Numbered from the stretch's first letter, positions 1 through 5,250 are shown. The stretch is DNA of 5,250 nt from an uncultured Gaiellaceae bacterium (GCA_955652075.1 CATPAS010000384.1:1-5250); one strand, 5' to 3'. Numbers and translations: made by a program. Notes: generated from the sequence alone by a model not told the origin.

Positions 1-1
1 C

Positions 2-457
2 GGGCATACGGGACTCGAGATCCTCTGGACGGCGATTCCGACGGTTCTCGTCACGGCGATCGCGATCGTCAGCGCGATCGTCCTCGCCAAGGACGACGCC
101 GCTGGTGCGAACCCGTTGCGGGTCAACGTCTACGCGCAGCAGTTCTTCTGGAGCTACGCGTATCCGGGCTACGGGAACAAGGTCTCGAACGTGCTGCGCC
201 TGCCGGTCGACCGCTCGGTCGTCCTGACCATGCACGCAAGGGACGTGATCCACTCGTTCTGGGTCCCTGAATTCAGGCAGAAGCAGGACCTCGTCCCCGG
301 GCTCCACGCGAAGTTGCACATCACCCCGAACAAGGTCGGCACCTATCCCGTCATCTGCACCGAGCTCTGCGGCCTCGGCCACGCGCTGATGCGCTCCCGG
401 GTAATCGTCATGCAGCCGGATGCGTTCGAGAAGTGGGCCGTGAAGAAGGGACCATGA
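2..457 (+). CDS. coxB: Cytochrome c oxidase subunit II (CuA subunit), 5' end missing
   Basis: This subunit takes electrons from cytochrome c at its binuclear CuA centre on the outer membrane face and passes them to haem a of subunit I. The frame is open from base 2, and 151 residues are visible. They begin at the second membrane helix (LEILWTAIPTVLV, about residues 5-28). The Glu in LEILWT aligns with the subunit II Glu at the mouth of the K proton channel. The cupredoxin domain follows, with CuA ligands His84 (VIHSFW), Cys119, Glu121 (backbone carbonyl), Cys123, His127 and Met130 in CTELCGLGHALM. The protein ends about 20 residues after the CuA loop, so no cytochrome c domain is fused as in caa3 enzymes. 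The aromatic patch reads QQFFWSY, with Phe where many homologues have the electron-entry Trp. The signal sequence and first helix lie upstream of the window. The family assignment is secure. Confidence 0.96.
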   Translation, partial: GHTGLEILWTAIPTVLVTAIAIVSAIVLAKDDAAGANPLRVNVYAQQFFWSYAYPGYGNKVSNVLRLPVDRSVVLTMHARDVIHSFWVPEFRQKQDLVPGLHAKLHITPNKVGTYPVICTELCGLGHALMRSRVIVMQPDAFEKWAVKKGP

Positions 458-555
458 GCGTCGCTCGCCTTCGGCTCTCTGGCGCCTTCTTTGGCGAACG
501 CCCGGTTTCCCCCAGGGCCCCTTCCCCTGCTCATCGGCCAGAAGGCAGCCGATGA
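454..555 (+). CDS. Possible 33-codon ORF linking coxB and coxA
   Basis: This frame starts with an ATG that overlaps the coxB stop (ATGA, 454-457) and ends with a TGA that overlaps the coxA start (ATGA, 552-555). It fills the 94-base gap exactly. The peptide would be Arg/Pro/Ser-rich (starts MSVARLRLSG, ends HRPEGSR) with no recognisable domain, membrane helix or signal peptide. Such a double overlap could couple coxA translation to coxB. However, the ATG has no clear ribosome site of its own beyond purines in the coxB tail (GAAGAAGGG), and all frames tend to stay open in GC-rich DNA. It may simply be a spacer. A weak inverted repeat (CAGGG 513-517 with CCCTG 525-529) lies inside it. Confidence 0.2.
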   Translation: MSVARLRLSGAFFGERPVSPRAPSPAHRPEGSR

Positions 556-2504
556 GCAGCGTCACCGAGCACCACGAGGCCCCGGCAGCGCGCCAGGGGC
601 CGCCGCCGCCGCCCAGGGGCTGGCGCCGACTCCTCTATCCAGGATTCCTCCGTGTCGCCTGGATGGTCCCGCTCTTCTTCGGGATCGGCAGCGGGATCGT
701 CGTGCTCTGCCGCTGGTGGGGCGGCTGGCACCCGTTCTGGTTCGGCGAGATCATCGTCCTCATCGGTGCGTTGACGGCCGCGCCGATCGGCTTTCTCGCA
801 GGCATCGGCGCCTTCGACTACTGGGTCAAGTACGCAATCGGTGCTCCGACGGAGCCGGAGGACCACTCGGGGCACGGCGCCTACAGCTGGCGCGATTACT
901 TTCGAGTCAACACCGATCACAAAGTGATCGGCATGCAGTACCTCGCGACGACGATCTTCTTCTTCCTCGCGGGCGGCATGCTGGCGATGCTCGTGCGCGC
1001 GGAGCTCGCGAAGCCGGGCATGCAGTTCTTCGATAACCAGACCTACAACGGGCTCTTCTCGGTCCACGCGTCGCTGATGATCTTCCTGTTCGTGATCCCG
1101 GCGTTCGCCGGGCTCGCGAACTTCGTCGTGCCGCTCATGCTGGGTGCGCCGGACATGGCGTTCCCGCGGCTGAACGCACTTTCCTACTGGCTGCTGCCGA
1201 TCGCCGGGATCATGATGCTCTCGAGCTTCCTCGTCCCCGGCGGCGCGTTCGCGTCGGGCTGGACGGGCTACGCGCCGCTCTCGGTGCACCAGCCGCTCGG
1301 CACCATCTTCTTCAACATGGGCGTGCAGTGGGCGGGCGCGAGCTCGATCATGACGGCGCTCAACTTCCTGGTCACGATCATCACGATGCGCGCGCCGGGA
1401 ATGACCTTTTGGCGCATGCCCCTGCTCGTCTGGGCGAACTTCACGACGTCGCTGCTCGTCGTGATCGCGACCCCGTTCATCGCCGGCTCGCAGTTCTTCG
1501 TCATGTTCGACCGCGTCATGCACACGCACTTCTTCGACGTCGCCGGCGGTGGCTACCCGCTTGGCTACCAGCACATCTTCTGGTTCTACTCGCACCCGGC
1601 GGTCTACATCATGATGCTGCCCGGTTTCGGCATCGCCTCGGAGGTCATCTCGGCGTTAAGCCGGAAACCGATCTTCGGCTACCGGCTGATGGCTCTGTCG
1701 CTGATGGCGATCCTCGTGCTCGGCTTCTCGGTCTGGGCGCACCACATGTTCGTTTCAGGGATGGCGCCCTGGCTGCGCGTGCCCATGATGATCACGACGC
1801 TCATGATCGCCGTGCCGACCGGGATCAAGGTGTTCTCATGGCTGGCGACGATCTGGGAGGGGAAGCTCAACTTCTCGACGCCGCTGCTCTGGGCGGTCGG
1901 GTTCGTCTCGATGTTCGTGATCGGCGGCCTCTCCGGGATCTACCTCGGAGCCGTTCCGATCGACATCCACACCAGCGACACCTACTTCGTGGTCGCGCAC
2001 ATCCACTACGTCCTCTTCGGCGGCTCGCTCTTCACGATCTTCGCCGGCATCTACTACTGGTTCCCGAAGATGACCGGCCGGCAGTACAACGAGAAGCTCG
2101 GCAAGCTTCACTTCTGGCTCACGTTCATCGGCTTCAACTTGACGTTCTTCCCGATGCACCTGATCGGGGTGCAGGGAATGCCGCGCCGCGTTTCGGACTA
2201 CGCGCCGCAGTACGGTAACTGGAACCTGTTCATCTCGATCGCGTCCTTCGCTCTCGGCGCGTCGACGATCGTCTTCCTCTACAACATGGTCACGAGCATG
2301 CGCCGCGGCGCTCCCGCAGCGGCGAACCCCTGGCGCGCGCTCACGCTCGAATGGCAGGTGTCGTCGCCGCCGCCGGTCTTGAACTTCGACGAGATCCCGC
2401 AGGTGGTGGGAAGCCCGTACGAGTACGGCGTTCCGGGTGCGCGTCACGCCGTTTTGAACGGCGACCGGGCGGCGACCGAAGCCGAGGAGGCAAGGAGCCA
2501 CTGA
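552..2504 (+). CDS. coxA: Cytochrome c oxidase subunit I, type A2, with two extra N-terminal helices
   Basis: This is the catalytic subunit that reduces O2 to water at the haem a3-CuB centre while pumping protons. At 650 aa it is about 100 longer than usual. Residues 30-95 add two hydrophobic helices before the 12 canonical ones. Visible ligands are His172 and His485 (haem a), His483 (haem a3), and His348, His397 and His398 (CuB). Tyr352 would crosslink to His348. The K-channel Lys426 (TGIKVFSW) and D-channel Asp201 (PDMAFPR) are present. The channel-end Glu of the usual HPEVY is Ala350, and the helix reads FWFYSHPAVY, the Tyr-Ser signature of type A2 haem-copper oxidases. Ser475 stands where many homologues have the Mg-site His (SDTYF versus HDTYF). 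The ATG at 552 follows AAGG (542-545), and no other usable start lies upstream in frame. The C-terminus has the family's NPW..LTLEW and NFDEIP motifs. Confidence 0.97.
   Translation: MSSVTEHHEAPAARQGPPPPPRGWRRLLYPGFLRVAWMVPLFFGIGSGIVVLCRWWGGWHPFWFGEIIVLIGALTAAPIGFLAGIGAFDYWVKYAIGAPTEPEDHSGHGAYSWRDYFRVNTDHKVIGMQYLATTIFFFLAGGMLAMLVRAELAKPGMQFFDNQTYNGLFSVHASLMIFLFVIPAFAGLANFVVPLMLGAPDMAFPRLNALSYWLLPIAGIMMLSSFLVPGGAFASGWTGYAPLSVHQPLGTIFFNMGVQWAGASSIMTALNFLVTIITMRAPGMTFWRMPLLVWANFTTSLLVVIATPFIAGSQFFVMFDRVMHTHFFDVAGGGYPLGYQHIFWFYSHPAVYIMMLPGFGIASEVISALSRKPIFGYRLMALSLMAILVLGFSVWAHHMFVSGMAPWLRVPMMITTLMIAVPTGIKVFSWLATIWEGKLNFSTPLLWAVGFVSMFVIGGLSGIYLGAVPIDIHTSDTYFVVAHIHYVLFGGSLFTIFAGIYYWFPKMTGRQYNEKLGKLHFWLTFIGFNLTFFPMHLIGVQGMPRRVSDYAPQYGNWNLFISIASFALGASTIVFLYNMVTSMRRGAPAAANPWRALTLEWQVSSPPPVLNFDEIPQVVGSPYEYGVPGARHAVLNGDRAATEAEEARSH
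2492..2497 (+). promoter_or_regulatory. Strong ribosome binding site for the tandem UspA-like gene
   Basis: AAGGAG lies six bases before the ATG at 2504, inside the last codons of coxA. It fixes this ATG as the start, although the frame is open further upstream. Together with the TGATG overlap, it points to efficient, coupled translation of the gene after coxA. Confidence 0.75.
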
Positions 2505-3343
2505 TGCATCTGCTCGTCGTCGCGAACGAGACGGTCACCGGGCGCAAGCTCATCGAAGAGATCGAGCGGCGAAAGGGCTCGGGGGATTTCCAGGTGACGG
2601 TCATCGCCCCGGTCACCCAACCGCAGCGCGGCTACGTGGTCTACGAGGACACGCGCCGCGCAGCAGCGGGGCGACGGCTCGACCGGACGCTCACGATGCT
2701 GCGAGCCGAGGGCATCTCCGCGCACGGGCTCGTCGTGGAGTCCGATCCGGTGACGGCCGTGCGCGACGCGCTCGCTCAGCTGGAGCCCCCGGTGGACGAG
2801 ATCATCCTCGCTACGCACCCGCAGCAGAAGTCGGGCTGGCTGCGCAGGAACGTCGTGGACCGGATCCGCGAAAGCGCGGGCAGCGTGGCGGTCGTGCACG
2901 TCGTGGTGGACGTCGCGGCTGAGACCGGCGCCAAGAACGTCCTCGTCCTCGCGAACGAGACGGTTGTGGGCGAGGCGCTGCTGGACCGGATTCGCGAGCG
3001 GGCTGCGCGTGGCACCGCGAGCTTCTTGATCATCTCGCCGCAGAGCGACCCGACGCAGGGCGAACACCTGGAGGCGGAGCGACGGCTCAAACGAGCTCTC
3101 GCCGAACTGCGCGGCGAGGGGATCGACGCGCACGGTCAGGTAGCGCACCCGGACCCGTTCTCGGCGGCATTGGACGCCATCAACGAGGAGCGCGTCGACG
3201 AGATCATCGTGTCGACCTTCGCGCCGTCGCGATCTCCGTGGCTGCGAAAGAACCTCGTGCAGCGCCTGCACGACGAAACCAAGCTGCCGGTCGAGCACAT
3301 CGTCTTCCAGCCGGACGAGGTCGAGGAAGGCACTCGCGCGTAG
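2504..3343 (+). CDS. Tandem UspA-like two-module protein within the cox operon
   Basis: This 279-aa soluble protein has no signal peptide or membrane helix and consists of two homologous modules. Module 1 (about 1-140) has VVANETVTG at residues 5-13, DEIILAT at 98-104, then SGWLRRNVVDR. Module 2 (about 143-272) has VLANETVVG at 148-156, DEIIVST at 232-238, then SPWLRKNLVQR. The alternating strand/helix pattern, with a first strand leading into a polar loop and a final VxHVVxD-type strand, resembles the universal stress protein (HUP) fold. The usual DGS-type loop is replaced by NET, and the classical G-2x-G-9x-G(S/T) ATP loop is not recognisable, so ATP binding is uncertain. The start overlaps the coxA stop (TGATG) and the stop overlaps the coxC GTG (TAGTG), placing the gene inside the oxidase operon. 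A role in oxidase regulation, assembly or stress protection is inferred from position only. Confidence 0.85.
   Translation: MHLLVVANETVTGRKLIEEIERRKGSGDFQVTVIAPVTQPQRGYVVYEDTRRAAAGRRLDRTLTMLRAEGISAHGLVVESDPVTAVRDALAQLEPPVDEIILATHPQQKSGWLRRNVVDRIRESAGSVAVVHVVVDVAAETGAKNVLVLANETVVGEALLDRIRERAARGTASFLIISPQSDPTQGEHLEAERRLKRALAELRGEGIDAHGQVAHPDPFSAALDAINEERVDEIIVSTFAPSRSPWLRKNLVQRLHDETKLPVEHIVFQPDEVEEGTRA
2521..2535 (+). repeat. 15-bp direct repeat, copy 1 of 3 (ANETV codons)
   Basis: CGCGAACGAGACGGT occurs identically here, at 2950-2964 and at 4177-4191, each time encoding the ANETV loop of a UspA-like module in the same frame. A second shared word, GACGAGATCATC (DEII), lies at 2795-2806, 3197-3208 and 4448-4459. 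This is coding homology between duplicated domains, not a mobile or regulatory repeat. Confidence 0.85.
2950..2964 (+). repeat. 15-bp direct repeat, copy 2 of 3
   Basis: This is identical to the copies at 2521 and 4177. It encodes the ANETV loop at the start of the second module of the tandem UspA-like protein. Confidence 0.85.
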
Positions 3344-3936
3344 TGTCCGCGCACGCCGAAGCTCATCACGGCCCGCCGATCGCGAACCAGAGCTCGCGCA
3401 TCAACTCCTCTGTGCTCGGGATGCTGCTCTTCATTGCGGCCGATATCAAGCTGTTGGGGGCTTTCTTCACGGCGTAATTCTTCGGCCGCGTCGTCAACGG
3501 GATCCCGTGGCCGCAGCCGCCCATCGAGGTACCGGTCTTCGTCGCGGGGGTGAACACCGCGATCCTCGTCACCTCCAGCTTCACGATGCACTGGGCGCTG
3601 CAATCGATCAAGCGCGGCAACCGCGCGGGCCTGCAGGCAGGCCTGCTGCTGACGTTCCTGATGGGACTCGTCTTTCTGTTGACGCAGGCGCGCGAATACT
3701 CCCGCGTCGGATTCGCACCGCACGACGGGGCATTCGGAACGATCTTCTACTGCCTGACGGGCCTCCATGGCGCGCACGTCTTCATAGGCCTCTCGATCCT
3801 GCTCTTCATGACGATCCGGGCCTTCCGCGGCCATTTCTCCCCCGAGCACCACCACGGCGTCGAGATCGGTGGGATCTATTGGCACTTCGTCGACGTAATG
3901 TGGATCGTGGTCTACTCCACCGTCTACCTTCTCTGA
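3343..3936 (+). pseudogene. coxC: Cytochrome c oxidase subunit III, interrupted by an in-frame TAA
   Basis: Subunit III is a membrane protein that stabilises subunit I and supports sustained proton uptake. Read through, the frame gives about 197 residues, a normal length for a short bacterial subunit III. The proposed GTG start overlaps the preceding stop (TAGTG), with GAGGAAGG at 3323-3330. The N-terminal part has NQSSRINSSVLGMLLFIAA. It then stops at TAA 3475-3477, where the family has Tyr (FFTAYFF). Beyond the stop the same frame continues uninterrupted: PVFVAGVNTAILVTSSFTMHW, FYCLTGLHGAHVFIGL, RGHFSPEHHHGVEIG and YWHFVDVMWIVVY, all family hallmarks. If the stop is real, the products would be a 44-aa N-terminal peptide and perhaps a piece restarted at GTG 3550 (128 aa) that lacks helix 1. 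A sequencing or assembly error is a serious alternative. Homology is certain; functional status is not. Confidence 0.85.
3475..3477 (+). other. Premature TAA codon inside coxC
   Basis: The reading frame before the codon (LGMLLFIAADIKLLGAFFTA) and after it (FFGRVVNGIPWPQPPIEVPV) joins without a gap or frameshift into a normal subunit III. One base change, TAC or TAT to TAA, at a position usually occupied by Tyr explains it. The next in-frame start candidate, GTG 3550, has no good ribosome site. Confidence 0.9.
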
Positions 3937-3940
3937 CGGG

Positions 3941-4585
3941 ATGATCAATCCGCTCCGCAGCGAGGCCGAGGCGTTCAGGTTCCTGATCGCGTCGATCGTC
4001 TACTTCGGAGCGATCGTGGTCGCCTCGGTCGCAGGCGGAACGTGGGTCGGGCTGGGAGTGTTCATCGCCCTGACGGCCGGAGTGCTCGGCTGGTGGGCGC
4101 AGGCACGCCGGGACGAGCGGCCGCAGAAGACTGCGCCACGTCCGCACGCGGCGGGGGAACGGCGAATCCTTGTGATCGCGAACGAGACGGTCGGCGGCCA
4201 TACGTTGCGATCCGCGATTCTCGAGCGAAGCCTTGACGTTCGCGAGGAAGTACTCGTCGTGACGCCGGCCCTGAACTCCCCCATTCGGCATTGGGTGTCT
4301 GACGACGACGACGCGCGCGCTGCCGCTCAGCGGCGCCTCGAGACAAGCCTTGCGCAGCTGGCCGAGGCGGGCGTCGACGCGCGGGGAGAGATCGGCGACG
4401 GAGATCCACTGCAGGCGATGGAGGATGCGCTCCGCACGTTCGGCGCCGACGAGATCATCATCTCCACGCATCCCGAAGGCCGGTCGAACTGGCTCGAGCG
4501 CGGCGTCGTCGAGCGCGCCCGCGAACGCTTCAGTGTCCCGATCACCCATGTCGTCGTGGATCTCGAGCGCGAACAACAGACTTAA
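3941..4585 (+). CDS. Subunit-IV-like two-helix anchor fused to a UspA-like module
   Basis: The 214-residue protein begins with EAEAFRFLIASIVYFGAIVV and a GGTWVGLGVF segment. These form two membrane helices, about residues 13-31 and 34-52. The EA.xF start and the GG.W.G turn resemble the N-terminal half of the actinobacterial cytochrome c oxidase subunit IV (CtaF type), and the gene sits directly after coxC, where subunit IV is expected. A basic, Pro-rich linker (53-75) leads to a UspA-like module. This has ILVIANETVGG at 76-86, DEIIIST at 170-176 and NWLERGVVER after it, closely matching the modules of the tandem-Usp gene upstream. By the positive-inside rule (RR, K and R after helix 2) the module should face the cytoplasm. 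The ATG lies four bases after the coxC stop with only a weak ACGGG before it, suggesting coupling. The subunit IV relationship is tentative; the module homology is clear. Confidence 0.82.
   Translation: MINPLRSEAEAFRFLIASIVYFGAIVVASVAGGTWVGLGVFIALTAGVLGWWAQARRDERPQKTAPRPHAAGERRILVIANETVGGHTLRSAILERSLDVREEVLVVTPALNSPIRHWVSDDDDARAAAQRRLETSLAQLAEAGVDARGEIGDGDPLQAMEDALRTFGADEIIISTHPEGRSNWLERGVVERARERFSVPITHVVVDLEREQQT
4177..4191 (+). repeat. 15-bp direct repeat, copy 3 of 3
   Basis: This is identical to the copies at 2521 and 2950. It encodes the ANETV loop of the membrane-anchored UspA-like module. Confidence 0.85.
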
Positions 4586-4586
4586 G

Positions 4587-4991
4587 TCAGTAGAGCAAGA
4601 GTTGCGTGCAGCGGAAGAGCGCCAGCTTCTTGCCGGCCTCGTTCATCACTGCCGCGTCCCAGACCTGCGTCGTCCGGCCGCCGTGAACCAGTGTCGACTC
4701 GCACGAAAGCGTTCCTTCGAGCGCCGTCCCCAGAAAGTTCGTCTTGAGCTCGATCGTCGTGAAACCGGTCGCGCCTTCGGGAAGCGAGGCGATGCAGCCG
4801 TAGCCGCAAGCCGAGTCGGCCAATGCGACGACAGTCGCTGCGTGCAGGTAGCCGTTCGGCGCCAGGAGCTCGGGGCGCAGCATCAGGCGCATGCGGGCCT
4901 GCCCTGATGCCACCTCGTCCACCTCGATACCCAAGAAGCCGGGCAGCCGATCGCGGCCGAGCTCCTTGAAAACGTCGAGGTCGATCGTCAC
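4587..4991 (-). CDS. PaaI-like hotdog-fold acyl-CoA thioesterase
   Basis: This 134-residue protein is the normal size for a single-domain hotdog thioesterase that hydrolyses acyl-CoA or related thioesters in the cytoplasm. Family features are NGYLHAATVVALADSACGYG at 46-65, containing the central helix, with Asp59 at the usual acidic catalytic position and Asn46/His50 just before it. ELKTNFL (81-87) and HGGRTTQVWDAAV (103-115) follow. The commonest form of the first motif is HGG; here it reads HAA. The start is GTG at 4991, overlapping the stop of the upstream cytochrome c gene by one base (TAGTG on the minus strand), so the two are probably co-transcribed. Its stop is one base from the stop of the convergent oxidase operon. 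The substrate cannot be told from sequence; PaaI, YdiI/MenI-type and general acyl-CoA thioesterases are all possible. Confidence 0.85.
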   Translation of the reverse strand: MTIDLDVFKELGRDRLPGFLGIEVDEVASGQARMRLMLRPELLAPNGYLHAATVVALADSACGYGCIASLPEGATGFTTIELKTNFLGTALEGTLSCESTLVHGGRTTQVWDAAVMNEAGKKLALFRCTQLLLY

Positions 4992-5250
4992 TACTTGCCG
5001 GCGTGCTGGGCGACGTACTTCGCGACCGCGTTGATCTGGGCGTCGCTGAGGGTGCCCTTGAAGGCGGGCATGATCGCGCCCCCGTTGATCACCTGCTTCT
5101 TCACGCGTGGGAAGGGCGGCTTGAGCAGGTCGAGGTTCGGCCCCACCGTTCCTGTCGTTCCCGCGGCCTTGAGCGTGTGACAGCTACCGCACTTCGTGAC
5201 GAAGATCTGCTTGCCGTTCGTCCCGCTCACGGCCTGCGCCTCGACGAACC
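4991..5250 (-). CDS. Small mono-haem cytochrome c, N-terminus beyond window
   Basis: This is a class I cytochrome c domain that carries electrons on the outer face of the membrane. The visible part has GKQIFVTKCGSCH with the CxxCH haem-attachment site, then TVGPNLD. GGAIMPAF provides the Met axial ligand, and LSDAQINAVAKYVAQ forms the C-terminal helix. Counting from GTG 5230, the Cys are residues 14 and 17, His 18 and Met 54. That GTG would give a 79-residue protein with no export signal. The frame stays open to the window edge (FVEAQA precedes it), so the true start, with a signal peptide, membrane anchor or another domain, probably lies outside. As CoxB has no fused cytochrome domain, this is a plausible electron donor to CuA; that is inferred from proximity. 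It overlaps the thioesterase gene by one base. Confidence 0.9.
   Translation of the reverse strand, partial: FVEAQAVSGTNGKQIFVTKCGSCHTLKAAGTTGTVGPNLDLLKPPFPRVKKQVINGGAIMPAFKGTLSDAQINAVAKYVAQHAGK

Noticed and set aside
493..502. GGCGAACGCC inverted repeat as a terminator between coxB and coxA
   Set aside because: The stem is only three to four pairs with a tiny loop and no following T-run; the operon continues through it.
531..1595. Long minus-strand open frame (354 codons) opposite coxA
   Set aside because: Its product is a low-complexity Arg/Glu/Asp/His-rich string typical of an antisense frame in GC-rich DNA, and the plus strand encodes an unmistakable CoxA.
2351..2503. N-terminal extension of the UspA-like gene starting at 2351
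   Set aside because: It would overlap coxA by about 150 bases and adds an Arg/Gly-rich shadow sequence. The ATG at 2504 with AAGGAG six bases upstream, followed directly by the first strand, is far better.
2444..3298. Minus-strand open frame (284 codons) opposite the tandem UspA-like gene
   Set aside because: It has no recognisable domain and the same Arg/Asp/His-rich composition. The plus-strand frame has repeated conserved motifs and a strong ribosome site.
3238..3342. Earlier start for coxC at 3238
   Set aside because: The added residues are the shadow of the UspA-like gene. GTG 3343 fits the overlap pattern of the operon and the family N-terminus.
3136..3948. Minus-strand open frame (270 codons) across coxC
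   Set aside because: It is the antisense of clear subunit III sequence, with shadow-type composition and no motif.
5228..5230. GTG 5230 as the true start of the cytochrome c
   Set aside because: It would leave no export signal for a c-type cytochrome, and the frame remains open to the window edge, so the gene probably starts beyond it.

Overview
The window is GC-rich and almost entirely coding. Genes abut or overlap by 1-4 bases and codons end mostly in G or C. It holds the 3' part of an aa3-type cytochrome c oxidase operon, followed by a convergent two-gene unit. Gene content, the Actinobacteria-like subunit IV start of one protein and the type A2 signature of subunit I suggest a high-GC actinobacterium. 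Thermoleophilia (Gaiellales/Solirubrobacterales) is my best guess from recollection of similar proteins; the sequence alone does not prove it.

Plus strand, 2-4585: the 3' end of coxB (TM helix 2 plus the complete CuA domain), coxA (650 aa, type A2, with two extra N-terminal helices), a soluble protein made of two tandem UspA-like modules, coxC (subunit III), and a protein with a subunit-IV-like two-helix N-terminus fused to a third UspA-like module. coxA overlaps the tandem-Usp gene (TGATG), which overlaps coxC (TAGTG), so these are probably translated together. A 33-codon reading frame bridges coxB and coxA with ATGA overlaps at both ends.

Minus strand, 5250-4587: a small mono-haem cytochrome c (its N-terminus lies beyond the window), overlapping by 1 nt a PaaI-like hotdog thioesterase. 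The oxidase operon and this unit converge with one base between their stop codons. CoxB has no fused cytochrome c domain, so the neighbouring cytochrome is a plausible electron donor to CuA.

Two things stand out. First, coxC carries an in-frame TAA exactly where the family has Tyr, in a short stretch with several other departures from the family consensus. The rest of the gene looks intact, so it is either a recent lesion or a local sequence error. Second, three copies of a divergent UspA-like module (ANETV ... DEII..[ST] ... WL[RE]) are built into the oxidase operon, one of them joined to a putative oxidase subunit. This suggests a nucleotide- or stress-sensing attachment to the terminal oxidase. 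That role is inferred, not shown. No RNA genes, IS elements, CRISPR arrays or strong terminators were seen, and no stretch over 300 bases lacks a gene.
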